From Bradyrhizobium sp. C9 (GTDB lineage Bacteria > Pseudomonadota > Alphaproteobacteria > Rhizobiales > Xanthobacteraceae), in the NCBI RefSeq assembly GCF_002532045.1, contig NZ_NWTG01000034.1, forward strand, positions 1 to 64,000: a stretch of 64,000 nt of DNA. Reading direction: 5' to 3'. Positions within the stretch are counted from its first letter, which is position 1. Each line of letters starts with the position of its first letter. The notes beneath the pieces were generated by a model. That model made no database searches. It saw nothing but the letters and a program-made list of their open reading frames with translations, and was not told where the DNA came from. This document shows, in pieces, positions 33,854 to 43,040 of this stretch. The position numbers were made by a program, and so were the translations under genes.

Positions 33854-34219
33854 CTAGCGTCCCGGGATCGGCAGCACCGGCATGATCTCAACGGCCTCGC
33901 CGGGGAAGATCGCGAAATGCGGGTGGTTCTCGAACAGCTTCGCCGCCGCCTCATGCGAGGGCGCGCGCACCACGGTGAAGCCGGTCATCAGATTGGCGAT
34001 GTCGGCAGTGCCGCCGGCCCCGACATGCTTGGTCTTGCCGAGCGGTCCGCCCATCTCGACGATCACGTCGTGATGCTTCTCGACCCAGGCGCCCCAGGCG
34101 GCCATGCCCTGCTGCTCCTTGGCGCGCCGTTCGGCTTCCGGCAGCGCGTTCCAGGCAGCCATGCGCGAGCCGGTCTTGCCGCCGCCGAGATAGACCGCGA
34201 GGAAGGTGTCATTGCTCAT
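33854..34219 (-). CDS. YciI-like small protein
   Basis: 121 residues (start ATG 34219). It has the alpha-beta pattern of YciI/DGPF-type proteins (TFLAVYLGGGK, GKTKHVGAGGTAD, TVVRAPSHEAAAKLFENHPHF) and ends with VEIMPVLPIPG. The classical DGPF motif is missing. It is the first of three related genes in a row on this strand (33854-35298). Function unknown. Confidence 0.7.
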   Translation of the reverse strand: MSNDTFLAVYLGGGKTGSRMAAWNALPEAERRAKEQQGMAAWGAWVEKHHDVIVEMGGPLGKTKHVGAGGTADIANLMTGFTVVRAPSHEAAAKLFENHPHFAIFPGEAVEIMPVLPIPGR

Positions 34220-34300
34220 CGTGCTTCTCCGTTGTGGTGGTTTGACGATCGGTCGGTCACACGATGCCGCTTTGCCGCGGCATCGCATCTCGTTTGAGAT

Positions 34301-34726
34301 TCAGCGCAGCGCCTTGCCCCAGCCGCCCTGCGGATGCTCGAAGGTCGAAGCCGCTTGCTGCACTTCCTCGGAGAAATCCGCCATCTCCTGCACCTGGCGG
34401 ATCTCGATCATCTCGTTGGCACTGGCGGGGCACTTCTTGGCCCATGCGATCGCTTCGGCGCGCGAGGCGACCTCGATCATCCAGAAGCCGCCGATCACTT
34501 CCTTGGCCTCGGTGAAGGGGCCGTCAACCACCATGGGTTCGCCGGTGTCGAACTTGACGCGCGCGCCTGATGCCGGCGGATGCAGGCCTTCCAGCGTGAT
34601 CAGCACGCCGGCGTCCTTCAGCGCCTGATTGTATCGCATCATCGCGGCGACTCGTTCGGGGTCGAGCTCGAGCTTGGCCGGCGCGGACTCGTAGCCGAGC
34701 GGGATCATCAGCATCATGAAACGCAT
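34301..34726 (-). CDS. DGPF-domain YciI-family protein
   Basis: 141 residues starting MRFMMLMIPLGYESAPAK. VVDGPFTEAKEVIGGFWMIEV is the DGPF block that names the family. EIRQVQEMADF follows. Such proteins are common companions of ECF42-type sigma factors; one such factor lies at 48022. The frame is open to 34885, but the family starts at this Met. Confidence 0.85.
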   Translation of the reverse strand: MRFMMLMIPLGYESAPAKLELDPERVAAMMRYNQALKDAGVLITLEGLHPPASGARVKFDTGEPMVVDGPFTEAKEVIGGFWMIEVASRAEAIAWAKKCPASANEMIEIRQVQEMADFSEEVQQAASTFEHPQGGWGKALR

Positions 34727-34881
34727 TGGTCGGATTTCCCTATCTGTTGAAGCACTCGCAATTTTCACCCTTGTCATTCCCCGATGTGCCACCAGACACA
34801 GACCCGGAATCCAGGACTTGCGACGGAGGTCGTGTAGTCGGGTCGCACCGCCTGCGCGATATCGCGGGATGACGTCGGGTG

Positions 34882-35298
34882 TCACTTCTTGCCTGCCTGC
34901 GCGCGCAAGCGCTCTTCCTGCCCGCGCAGCTCCGGTGTCAGTGCCTCGCCGAAATCCTCGGCGGCAAACACCTGGCGGATCTCGATCTCGGAGCCGCTGT
35001 CGAACGGCGCGCGCTTCATCCAGTCGATCGCCTCATCGAGCGACTTGGTCTCGATCAGCCAGAAGCCGCAAACCAGATCGCTGCTCAGCCCGAACGGTCC
35101 GCGCGACACGGTGCCCTGCCCGCCGGCATATCTGACCCGCGCGCCCTTGCTGGTCGGATGCAGCCCCTCCCCGGCCTGCATCACGCCGGCCTTGACCATC
35201 TCCTCGTTGAACTTGCCCATTGCGGCAAGCATCTCGGTGCTCGGCATCACGCCGGCCTCGGTATCCCTGTTCGCCTTCACGATCACCATGAACTTCAT
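34882..35298 (-). CDS. DGPF-like YciI-family protein with a changed motif
   Basis: 138 residues starting MKFMVIVKANRDTEAGVMP. The DGPF block reads VSRGPFGLSSDLVCGFWLIET, so the Asp is replaced by Arg. EIEIRQVFAAEDFGEAL matches the second block of its neighbour, showing the two arose by duplication. Start ATG 35298; an earlier in-frame Met at 35334 has no good site. Confidence 0.82.
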   Translation of the reverse strand: MKFMVIVKANRDTEAGVMPSTEMLAAMGKFNEEMVKAGVMQAGEGLHPTSKGARVRYAGGQGTVSRGPFGLSSDLVCGFWLIETKSLDEAIDWMKRAPFDSGSEIEIRQVFAAEDFGEALTPELRGQEERLRAQAGKK

Positions 35299-35421
35299 CG
35301 TCGTGCTCCGTTGTCTCTCTGCCGATCTCAGCACCGGCGCTCGGTTGAAAGACGACGGACGGTTTGCGCTCCCGACACGACCATTGAAATTATCTTCGAC
35401 GTCATTGACGCAGGCTCTGCG

Positions 35422-36630
35422 CTAGTCATCGATCGCCTGATAGGCGAGCGTCCAGAAATCGGCGAACATCGCGGGCGGCTGCGGCGAATCCATCACGCGC
35501 TGGGTCAGCAGGATTCCGGTCATCGCCTCGCGCGGGTCGGAATACCATGAGGTGCCATAGCCGCCTACCCAGCCGTAACGACCCGGCACATCACAGAGAT
35601 CGTCGCGCGTCGTGACGACCGACAGCCCGAAACCCCAGCCGCGCGACGCACCGAGCAACAGCTCGGAGCCCACCCTTTGTTCTGGCGTGAGCTGGTCCGA
35701 GGTCATCAGCTCTACCGAGGGACGCGACAGGATGCGCTCGGTGCCGAGCCGCCCGCCATTGAGCAGCATCTGCGCGAAGGCGTTGAAATCGTCTGCGGTC
35801 GACACCAACCCGGCGCTGCCGTTCTCGAACACCGGCGGCGCCGCGTATTTGCCGGTCGCAGGTGCGTCGAACACTTTCAACGTGCCGGTCGCATGATCGC
35901 GCGCATAGCAAGTCGCAAACCGCGACAGCTTGTGTTGCGGCACGTGGAAGGCCGTATCGTTCATGCTGAGCGGTCCAAAGATCCGCTCCTGCAGGAAGCC
36001 GGCGAACGAGGTTCCGGCAACACGCGCGATCAGGACGCCGAGGATCTGGCTCCCGGTGTCGTAGAGCCAGCTTTCGCCGGGTTGGTAGGCCAGCGGCAGC
36101 GTGCCGTAGCGACGCAGCAATTCGTCCGGCGGAAACGACGGAAACACCGGCCCGGGCGCGAAGCCGGCATCCGCGATCGCCATCTGGATCTGATGGCGCG
36201 CCGGAAACACCGGGATCATGCCGAGCCCGAGACGAAAGGTGAGAAGATCGCGCAGCGTGATCGCGCGCTTGGCCCGCACCGTGTCGGTGATCTCGGATTC
36301 GATGCGGCGCAACACGCGGCGATCGGCAAGCTCGGGCAGCCAGCGATCGAGGGGATCATCGAGCCTCAGCCGGCATTCCTCGACCAGGATCATCGCGGCG
36401 ACCGCCGTCACCGGCTTGGTCATCGAGGCGATGCGGAAGATGGTGTCGCGCTGCATCGGCGGCCCGTCCACCGCCATGCGGCCAATCACATCGGCATGGA
36501 TCTCACCGCGACGGCTGACCAGCGCCACGAGGCCTGGAACGTCGCCGCCATCGACATGGCGCGCCAGCACCTCGCGCATGCGTCCGAGCCGTGCCCGCGA
36601 CAGGCCGCTGCTTTCACTCGCAATGGACAT
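35422..36630 (-). CDS. serine hydrolase of the beta-lactamase/penicillin-binding fold
   Basis: 402 residues. The S-x-x-K site is RIASMTKPVTAVAAM (Ser in SMTK). YDTGSQILGVLIARVAG gives the second motif (Y-x-[ST/N]) region, and GWGFGLSVVTT with the later GGYGT completes the class C/EstB-like pattern. No signal peptide is seen, which fits cytoplasmic esterase-type members rather than a resistance enzyme. Start ATG 36630. Confidence 0.87.
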   Translation of the reverse strand: MSIASESSGLSRARLGRMREVLARHVDGGDVPGLVALVSRRGEIHADVIGRMAVDGPPMQRDTIFRIASMTKPVTAVAAMILVEECRLRLDDPLDRWLPELADRRVLRRIESEITDTVRAKRAITLRDLLTFRLGLGMIPVFPARHQIQMAIADAGFAPGPVFPSFPPDELLRRYGTLPLAYQPGESWLYDTGSQILGVLIARVAGTSFAGFLQERIFGPLSMNDTAFHVPQHKLSRFATCYARDHATGTLKVFDAPATGKYAAPPVFENGSAGLVSTADDFNAFAQMLLNGGRLGTERILSRPSVELMTSDQLTPEQRVGSELLLGASRGWGFGLSVVTTRDDLCDVPGRYGWVGGYGTSWYSDPREAMTGILLTQRVMDSPQPPAMFADFWTLAYQAIDD

Positions 36631-36700
36631 TTTCCGGGTTTCCTTCGCAGAATTCGTGCTCGCCTGCGACGATCGCGCGAGCGGTATCACCGAGCTTGCC

Positions 36701-37072
36701 TTATCGATCCAGCCTGACGAGTTCGCCATCCTGATGCGACGGACCGAAATAGACATCGATGCGCGACACCTTGTCGCCGTCGAACACGAAGAACTCGGTG
36801 TTGCGGAAGCTCTTGCCGTCGCGGGCGACGCACCGATAGGTGACGAAGGCCTCAACGCCGTCGACCATGATGCGCTCGATCTCGTGGCGGCCGATCCAGC
36901 CAGGGTCGCGCCAGCACTCGGCGAAATAGCGCGGCTTGTCGATGTTCTCGCCATAGGGCGTCGAGAAGCGGAAATCCTCCGCGAACGCAGCCTCGACGCT
37001 CGCGCGGTCATTGGCGAGATAGGCGGCGAAGAGCCCGCGGATGATCTCCGCCCTGTTGCCAGCTGCAGCCAT
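36701..37072 (-). CDS. SnoaL/NTF2-like protein
   Basis: 123 residues with an NTF2-like fold: RAEIIRGLFAAYLANDRASVEAAFAEDFRFSTP at the start, the FRNTEFFVFDGDKVSRIDVYFG strand pair at the end. Many such proteins are isomerases or binding proteins for small hydrophobic ligands. It lies directly upstream of the serine hydrolase gene on the same strand. Confidence 0.8.
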   Translation of the reverse strand: MAAAGNRAEIIRGLFAAYLANDRASVEAAFAEDFRFSTPYGENIDKPRYFAECWRDPGWIGRHEIERIMVDGVEAFVTYRCVARDGKSFRNTEFFVFDGDKVSRIDVYFGPSHQDGELVRLDR

Positions 37073-37233
37073 GTCGTCTCCACACAGATCTCGCCCGAGC
37101 CCCGGGGCGCGACCGGCGCTCCAGAACCCGGGCTTCAGGGAGAAGACGAACGGAGCGGCGCGAAAGCGACACCGCGCCGCGATTTATTTTCGGGTCCTGG
37201 CCGGACCTCAGGTTCCCCGTTCAGGTGTTCTCT

Positions 37234-37905
37234 TCAGTTTTCCTTGGGGAACATGCCGAAATAAGGCTCGGCTTCCTTGAGAACCCGCGCGAAGGACGGC
37301 CGTGCCTTCAACCGCTCGAGATAGGCCCCGAGGTGCGGGTGGCCCTCGCCGATCGGCTCGACCTTGTTGCCATAGAACAGCGCCGGCGCGGCGGCGCAGT
37401 CGGCCAGCGACACCTGATCGCCCATCATCCAGCCGCCATGCGCGAGTTGCTGATCCAGGATCAGTTGCTGATCCAGGATTGCATAGGAGGTGCGGAGCTG
37501 CGCCCGCGCCTCGGCGACGCCCCGCGGATCCTTGCTGCCCGCTGGACGCAGCCGGTCGCCGACGATCTTCTGCAACGGCAGATGGACGTAGAGATCGAGG
37601 AAGCGATCACGCAGCCGGGTCTGCAACGCAAGCTCCGGGTCGTCGGGAATCAACTTGACGGTGCCGGGATAGTGCCGGTCGAGATATTCGATGACGATGC
37701 TCGATTCAGGCACCGTCTCGCCGCGCTTCTCATCGCGAAGCACGGGGAAGCGGCCGATCGGCCACAGTGCAAGCAGCGCCGCACGCTCGGCGGGATCGCC
37801 GAGATTGACCATGTTCGGCGTGAACGGCGCGCCGTTCTCGTAAAGCCCGACCAGCGCCTTCCAGCAGAACGACGACAGCGGGTGGTAATGCAGTGTGAGC
37901 GACAT
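37234..37905 (-). CDS. glutathione S-transferase with an in-frame six-codon duplication
   Basis: 223 residues. The thioredoxin half begins LTLHYHPLSSFCWKALVGLYE with SFC as active region, and SSIVIEYLDRHYPG binds glutathione. The C-terminal helical half carries MMGDQVSLADCAAAPAL. At AILDQQLILDQQLAHGG a stretch of six codons is repeated in tandem (37446-37463 and 37464-37481, 16 of 18 bases equal). The protein stays in frame, so it may still fold. It belongs to the typical rhizobial GST group. Confidence 0.88.
   Translation of the reverse strand: MSLTLHYHPLSSFCWKALVGLYENGAPFTPNMVNLGDPAERAALLALWPIGRFPVLRDEKRGETVPESSIVIEYLDRHYPGTVKLIPDDPELALQTRLRDRFLDLYVHLPLQKIVGDRLRPAGSKDPRGVAEARAQLRTSYAILDQQLILDQQLAHGGWMMGDQVSLADCAAAPALFYGNKVEPIGEGHPHLGAYLERLKARPSFARVLKEAEPYFGMFPKEN
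37446..37481. repeat. 18-base tandem direct repeat inside the GST gene
   Basis: GTTGCTGATCCAGGATCA is followed at once by GTTGCTGATCCAGGATTG. It adds six codons (LILDQQ) in a helix of the GST C-terminal domain. Confidence 0.85.
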
Positions 37906-38389
37906 TAGAACTCCATCATGGACCAGTATCCGGACGACGAACCGGAGACCGCTCAGCAGACATCTCGTGCGGAATTATTTTGCCCGTCGCGCGACGCTGA
38001 GAGCGGGCATCGACGCGCCGCGCATTCGTCGAGGACGCGAATCGCGGTGCTGAATCGATCCGTGAAACAGTCAGCAATATCAACGATCGTAATAGGTCTA
38101 TCAGCGCCGATGAAGTAGGCGCGTTGCGATCATCCGCATCAGACCAAAGTTGTCGGGCAATTTTCGCCCGTAAGATTACGGTGAACATCGCATCACGACT
38201 ATGGATGATAGCGTGCAGATCGGAAAATTACTTCGCAATCTGAGATAGATGCGTGCGCGCCGCGCTGCATTATGCAGTCCGTGCCAGCCCGCAGGCTTTA
38301 CCGATGCTAAACGGCTCGCTGCAACCTTTCCGTGAGTTGCGTCGATCCTATTTCCCATCCCGTTTCATTTGAAACTTCACGGAGCCCTG
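37906..38389. other. intergenic stretch of 484 bases with no gene seen
   Basis: Divergent gap between the GST and chemoreceptor genes. Small open frames exist but lack ribosome sites or any family pattern. It is AT-richer towards its right half (37950-38380) and probably carries the promoters for both genes. No clear operator or repeat found. Confidence 0.5.
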
Positions 38390-40060
38390 ATGTTCAGTTT
38401 CAGCAACAAGGCAAACATCGACAGTGCGCTGGCGCAAGCCGCAGCGATCGGCAGGTCGCAGGCGACGATCGAGTTCAAGCTCGATGGCACCATCGTCACC
38501 GCCAACGAGAACTTCCTGAACGCGATGGGCTACTCGCTCGACGAGATCAGGGGCAAGCACCACAGCATGTTCGTCGAGCCGGCGTATCGTGACAGCCACG
38601 ACTATCGCGCGTTCTGGGCGAACCTGAACCGTGGCGAATTCCAGGCCGCACAGTACAAGCGCATCGCCAAGGGCGGCCGCGAGGTCTGGATCCAGGCCTC
38701 CTACAACCCGATCCTGGACAAGAACGGCAAGCCGGTCGGCGTCATCAAGTTCGCCACCGACATCACCGCGCAGAAGATCCACAGCATGGAAGACGCCGGC
38801 AAGATCGCAGCGATCGGCCGCGCGCAGGCGGTGATCGAGTTCAACATGGACGGCACTATCGTCAATGCCAACGAGAACTTCCTCGGCGCGATGGGTTACT
38901 CGCTCGCCGAGATTCAGGGCAAGCACCACAGCATGTTCATGCCGCCGGCCGACCGCGACAGCCCGGCCTATCGCGATTTCTGGGCACGGCTGAACCGCGG
39001 CGAGCTCGAGACCGGCGAGTTCAAGCGGCTCGCCAAGGGCGCCAGGGAGATCTGGATCCTGGCCAGCTACAACCCGATCCTCGACGATCGCGGCAAACCG
39101 TTCAAGGTCGTCAAGTTCGCGACCGACGTCACACAGCAGAAGCTGAAGGCCGCCGACAATGACGGCCAGATCGACGCCATCGGCAAGTCGCAGGCCGTGA
39201 TCGAGTTCAACATGGACGGCACGATCCGCACCGCGAACCCGAACTTCCTCGCCGCGATGGGCTATCTGCTCGCCGAGATTCAGGGCAAGCATCACAGCAT
39301 GTTCGTCGAGCCGGTCGAGGCGAGCTCGGCGGGCTACCGCGAGTTCTGGGGAGCGCTGAACCGCGGTGAGTTCCAGGCCGCCGAATACAAGCGCATCGCC
39401 AAGGGCGGCCGCGAGATCTGGATCCAGGCTTCCTACAATCCGATCATCGATCTCAACGGCAAGCCCTACAAGGTGGTGAAGTACGCCACCGACATCACCG
39501 CGCAGGCGATCGGCCGCAAGAAGGCCGACAGCGCGCGCGGCCTGATCGAGGCGGTTGCCGCCGGCAGCGAGGAGATGAGCGCCTCGATCCGCGAGATTTC
39601 GGAGACCATGACCAAGTCGAAGCAGAACGCCGCGGTCGCGACGGGCCGCGTCGACGCTGCCGACGGTCAGGCACAGAAGCTCAACGCCGCAGCTCAGGCG
39701 ATGAGCGGCATCGTCGAGATGATCTCGAGCATCACCGGGCAGATCAACTTGCTCGCGCTCAACGCCACGATCGAATCGGCGCGTGCGGGCGAAGCCGGCC
39801 GCGGCTTCGCAGTGGTCGCCTCGGAGGTGAAGAGCCTCGCCAACCAGGCCAAGCAGGCGACCGATACGATCTCTTCGGAGATCGATGCGCTGAATTCGAT
39901 CGCCGCCGAAGTGGTGACCTCGCTGTCCGAGATCAAGGCGGCGATCGCCGGCGTCAACGAATACATCACCTCCACCGCCGCCGCGGTCGAGGAGCAGAGC
40001 ATCGTCACGCAGGACATGTCGACAAACATGCAGCGCGCCTCCGCCGAGCTCGCGGCGTAG
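38390..40060 (+). CDS. soluble chemoreceptor with three tandem PAS domains
   Basis: 556 residues, no membrane helix, no HAMP. Residues 18-139, 140-261 and 262-383 are three near-identical PAS-PAC units of 122 residues each (VIEFNMDGTIVNANENFLGAMGYS; WIQASYNPI; VVKFATDIT). Residues about 384-556 form a short MCP signalling domain with hairpin tip ITGQINLLALNATIESARAGE (core LLALNATIESARAGE). Such proteins sense redox or a small ligand in the cytoplasm. GGAG lies eight bases before ATG 38390. The signalling domain is shorter than in most receptors. Confidence 0.9.
   Translation: MFSFSNKANIDSALAQAAAIGRSQATIEFKLDGTIVTANENFLNAMGYSLDEIRGKHHSMFVEPAYRDSHDYRAFWANLNRGEFQAAQYKRIAKGGREVWIQASYNPILDKNGKPVGVIKFATDITAQKIHSMEDAGKIAAIGRAQAVIEFNMDGTIVNANENFLGAMGYSLAEIQGKHHSMFMPPADRDSPAYRDFWARLNRGELETGEFKRLAKGAREIWILASYNPILDDRGKPFKVVKFATDVTQQKLKAADNDGQIDAIGKSQAVIEFNMDGTIRTANPNFLAAMGYLLAEIQGKHHSMFVEPVEASSAGYREFWGALNRGEFQAAEYKRIAKGGREIWIQASYNPIIDLNGKPYKVVKYATDITAQAIGRKKADSARGLIEAVAAGSEEMSASIREISETMTKSKQNAAVATGRVDAADGQAQKLNAAAQAMSGIVEMISSITGQINLLALNATIESARAGEAGRGFAVVASEVKSLANQAKQATDTISSEIDALNSIAAEVVTSLSEIKAAIAGVNEYITSTAAAVEEQSIVTQDMSTNMQRASAELAA
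38441..39538 (+). repeat. three 366-base direct repeats coding for PAS units
   Basis: Units at 38441-38806, 38807-39172 and 39173-39538. They share long identical words such as GAGTTCAACATGGACGGCAC in units 2 and 3. Equal length and high identity point to recent duplication and conversion. Confidence 0.9.
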
Positions 40061-40074
40061 GCAGCGGTGCGATC

Positions 40075-40120
40075 CTCGAAGGATGGACGGCCCGGGCTGG
40101 GGGCCGTACATCCTTCGAGA
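40075..40120. repeat. inverted repeat TCGAAGGATG-ACGGCCC
   Basis: TCGAAGGATGGACGGCCC pairs with GGGGCCGTACATCCTTCGA across GGGCTG. It stands 14 bases past the chemoreceptor stop and could serve as terminator. It is a short form of the family at 9501-9606. Confidence 0.65.
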
Positions 40121-40203
40121 CGCGCCCGAATGACGAAGAATCCCCGTCGGGTTGACACGTCGGAGTAAAGGTCGCAGACGGTCGGGGCTTGCTGCCCGAA
40201 CCG

Positions 40204-41004
40204 ATGGACCATCCAATGAATTCCGCTTCCCCCAAAGTCGCTCTCGTGACCGGCGCCGCGCGCGGCATCGGGCTTGCCGCAGCGAAACGCTTTCTCGCTG
40301 AAGGCTGGCGCGTCGCGCTGCTCGACATCGAGGGCGAATTGCTGCGCGCCGCGGTCGCGGCATTGAAGCAGCCCGACACAACGTTGGCGCTGACCTGCGA
40401 CGTATCGGACGCCGATGGTGTGGCAGCCGCGATCGCTGCGATCATGAGCCGCTTCGGCCGGCTCGACGCGCTGGTCAACAACGCCGGCATCGCCGTGTTC
40501 ACGCCGGTGCTGGAGACCTCGGACGCCGACTGGAACCGGATCATGGCGGTCAACCTCACCGGCCCGTTCCTGTGTACCAAGGCGGCAGCGCCTGTGATGC
40601 GCGAGCATGGCGGCGGCGCGATCGTCAACATCACCTCGATCTCGGCGGTGCGCGCATCGACCTTGCGCTCGGCCTACGGCACCAGCAAGGCCGGGCTCGC
40701 GCACCTCACCAAGCAGCTCGCGGTCGAACTCGCCTCGCTCGGCATCCGCGTCAACGGCGTCGCACCCGGGCCGGTCGAGACCGCGATGGCCAAAGCCGTG
40801 CACACGCCGGAGATCCGCGCCGACTATCACGACGCGATCCCGCTCAACCGCTACGGCCTGGAAGAGGAGCTGGCGGAAGCGATCTTCTTCCTGTGCTCGG
40901 ATCGCGCCAGCTACATCACCGGCCAGATCCTCGCCGTCGACGGCGGCTTCGACGCCGCCGGCATCGGCCTGCCGACCCTGCGCGGCCAGCGGCAGAATGG
41001 CTAG
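40204..41004 (+). CDS. SDR-family oxidoreductase
   Basis: 266 residues from ATG 40204 (another ATG at 40216). NAD(P) motif ALVTGAARGIGLA (T-G-x3-G-x-G), then NNAG in LDALVNNAGIAVF, catalytic Ser in SISAVRAS, and YGTSK (Tyr, Lys). The end GQILAVDGGFDAAG is typical. Substrate unknown. It probably reduces or oxidises a hydroxyl group of a small metabolite. Confidence 0.9.
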   Translation: MDHPMNSASPKVALVTGAARGIGLAAAKRFLAEGWRVALLDIEGELLRAAVAALKQPDTTLALTCDVSDADGVAAAIAAIMSRFGRLDALVNNAGIAVFTPVLETSDADWNRIMAVNLTGPFLCTKAAAPVMREHGGGAIVNITSISAVRASTLRSAYGTSKAGLAHLTKQLAVELASLGIRVNGVAPGPVETAMAKAVHTPEIRADYHDAIPLNRYGLEEELAEAIFFLCSDRASYITGQILAVDGGFDAAGIGLPTLRGQRQNG

Positions 41005-41036
41005 GGCATTTTTGTAGAAGCAACCTCACTCCATCA

Positions 41037-41146
41037 CCGTCACCCTGAGGTGGCCGCTTCTTCAGCGGCCCTCGAAGGGTCGACGGCCCCGGCTGGGGCC
41101 GTGCATCCTTCGAGGCTCGCTCCGCTCGCACCTCCAATGACAAAGG
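41037..41146. repeat. inverted repeat of the GTCACCCTGAGG type
   Basis: It begins CCGTCACCCTGAGGTGG and ends CGCACCTCCAATGAC, with CGAAGGGTCGACGGCCC and GGGGCCGTGCATCCTTCGA in the middle. A member of the 9501-9606 family. Confidence 0.65.
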
Positions 41147-41196
41147 CGAAGCCTTTGCGCGGGGGGGGTGACGGGACAGGCAGCGGCGCAGTTGGC

Positions 41197-41808
41197 CTAC
41201 CGCCCATTCACTGCAACGACGCGCCAACCGCCAGCCAGCCGGTCGATGCGCGTCAACGACAGCGGATCGATGACGAAGCGCAGCGCAAGCTCCGGCGCCA
41301 GCTCGAGCGCGATTGCGAGGATCGCGCGGATGGTGCCGGAATGCACGACCAGCACGACATCGCCGGCCGGCAGGCGCGCCAATCCTGCCCGCGCCCGTGC
41401 GATCTGATCGGCAAAACTCTCGCCGCCCGGCGGCCGGTTGGTCCCCGGTGCATTCCAGAACGCGCGATAGGCCACTGCGCCGAGCTCGGCCTCGATCTCG
41501 CTGTGGCGCCGGCCGGTCCAGTCGCCGAAATCCTGCTCGCGAAAGGCATCATCCGCTGTCGCCGTGAGGCCGAGTTTGGCTGCGGTCTCGCTTGTGCGTA
41601 GGGCCGGACTGCACACCACGAAGGCATCAGCCGGCAGCCGCGCCTCCAGCGCCGTGAAGGCCGTGGCGTCGCTGAGGTCCGCGGGCGCATCCGGCGCATG
41701 GATCACGCCGCGCGCACCGTCGACCGGCGCGTGGCGGATCAGCCAGAGATGCGTTTCGCGGCCCATCGCGGCAGGAGCCCTTCCATTCTGATCCGGGCAT
41801 GTACTCAT
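41197..41808 (-). CDS. cobC: histidine phosphatase, probable alpha-ribazole phosphatase
   Basis: 203 residues with the phosphoglycerate-mutase-like motif LWLIRHAPVDG (RHx), CSPALRTSETA, REQDFGDWTGR (Glu-Asp block) and VLVVHSGTIRAIL (second His). The block GDWTGRRHSEIE is typical of CobC, which removes phosphate in the lower-ligand branch of cobalamin synthesis. cobS and cobT lie within 3 kb, which supports this. Alternative start ATG 41766. Confidence 0.78.
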   Translation of the reverse strand: MSTCPDQNGRAPAAMGRETHLWLIRHAPVDGARGVIHAPDAPADLSDATAFTALEARLPADAFVVCSPALRTSETAAKLGLTATADDAFREQDFGDWTGRRHSEIEAELGAVAYRAFWNAPGTNRPPGGESFADQIARARAGLARLPAGDVVLVVHSGTIRAILAIALELAPELALRFVIDPLSLTRIDRLAGGWRVVAVNGR

Positions 41809-42000
41809 AGACAGTTGATGCCTGATTTATCGGGCAAGGCGGAAATGCGTCAACGCGCACTGCACGAGCTGGTCCCCCTCATTATCACGAGACCTCAAGC
41901 CCGCTATCATCCGGCCATTTTTTGGACAAGACTGGCGGGAGTGCTGAGGCTGATCGACCCTAACGGATAACCCAGTCGGCGCTCTTGGGTGACATTGGAT

Positions 42001-42886
42001 GGAAAGGGAAGCGGCAGTGAACTCCACCCCCACCCCGAACCCAGTCGAATCGAACGATAGCCCCACCACGCGCGCCGACGAAAGACTCGCAGAAACCCAC
42101 AAGCAGATCACGCGCGCCAACGAAGATCTCGCGCGTTTGAGCGAACAGCTTGCAAGAATGGAGCGCGAAGCGGCGTCCCCGGCTCCGGCGCAACCTGCCC
42201 CGCCTTCGGTCGGACCGAGCCCTGCCGTTTCCGAGCCCGGCCCCGCCGCTTCCGGACCTCGCTCGCGATCGCCGCGCCAAATGCCGGGCTTCCGTGCTCT
42301 CGCCGCCTTGTCGCTGGCAGCATGCATCGTTGTCGCTGCACTGGCTTTGCAGTCGTCGTATGGTCGAGGCGCCAAGCAGGTCGTCGCCCGTTGGGTGCCT
42401 CAGCTCGTTTCAACTCCATCATTGCCCCCGGATCATCCGCCGGTTGCGGCGCGGCCCGCTCCACCCACCGTTCAGGTCGCAGCGGCAGACGCCGCTCCGC
42501 CCCGAGAGCCGCCCCAAGCGACGCCCCCGGTTCAGACCGCACCGCCGCAGGTCACCGCGCCGACAGCCAATACAGCGCTTCCCGACCAGGCTGAGCTGCT
42601 GCAAACGATCGCCCGCAACCTCGAAAACGTGGAGCGAAGTATCGAGCAGCTCAAGGCGGACCAGCAACAGACGGCCCGCACGAGTTCCAAAGCCATCGAG
42701 GACCTCAGGGCGAGCCAGGAAGAAATCAAACGGACGCTGGCGAAGGTCTCCGAGCCGAAGCCGTTACCGCTTCCGACGCCACCGGCGCCGGCGCCAAGCG
42801 TGCGCAAGCCCGAGCGGCCGTCCCAGCCCCCGTATGCAAGAGCGCGGCCGCCAATGCCCAGGGAGTGGCTCTACGACGACTGGTGA
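42001..42886 (+). CDS. single-pass membrane protein with coiled coils and Pro-rich linker
   Basis: About 294 residues (start ATG 41999-42001). An N-terminal coiled coil (DERLAETHKQITRANEDLARLSEQLARME), a membrane helix (ALAALSLAACIVVAALALQ), a long Pro/Ala/Gln linker, a second coiled coil (LLQTIARNLENVERSIEQLK), and a Pro-rich end closing with REWLYDDW. It recalls envelope-spanning or division-linked spacer proteins; no named family recognised. It sits between cobC and cobS but on the opposite strand. Confidence 0.7.
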
Positions 42887-43005
42887 TGGTCGATGCAACG
42901 CTCATCGATGCCTCGTCCCGCAACGACGCCTCGATCGGCGCGGCTTCCAGCTCTGGCCGATAGCCGAATTTCGCGCCCGCTGTTACATGGGGGCGCATCA
43001 GCTTC

Positions 43006-43040
43006 ACGCGAACCGGTCTCCGCTTCGCTCGAAATGCTCT
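43006..43040. repeat. short repeat CACGCGAACCGG-CTTCGCTCGAAA
   Basis: The words CGCGAACCGG and GCTTCGCTCGAAA recur, with variation, at 46622-46668. Part of a palindromic family; this copy lies at the 3' end of cobS. Confidence 0.5.

Noticed and set aside
38348..40381. 677-codon minus-strand frame
   Set aside because: Mirror of the PAS-repeat chemoreceptor; its own repeats only reflect the real gene on the plus strand.
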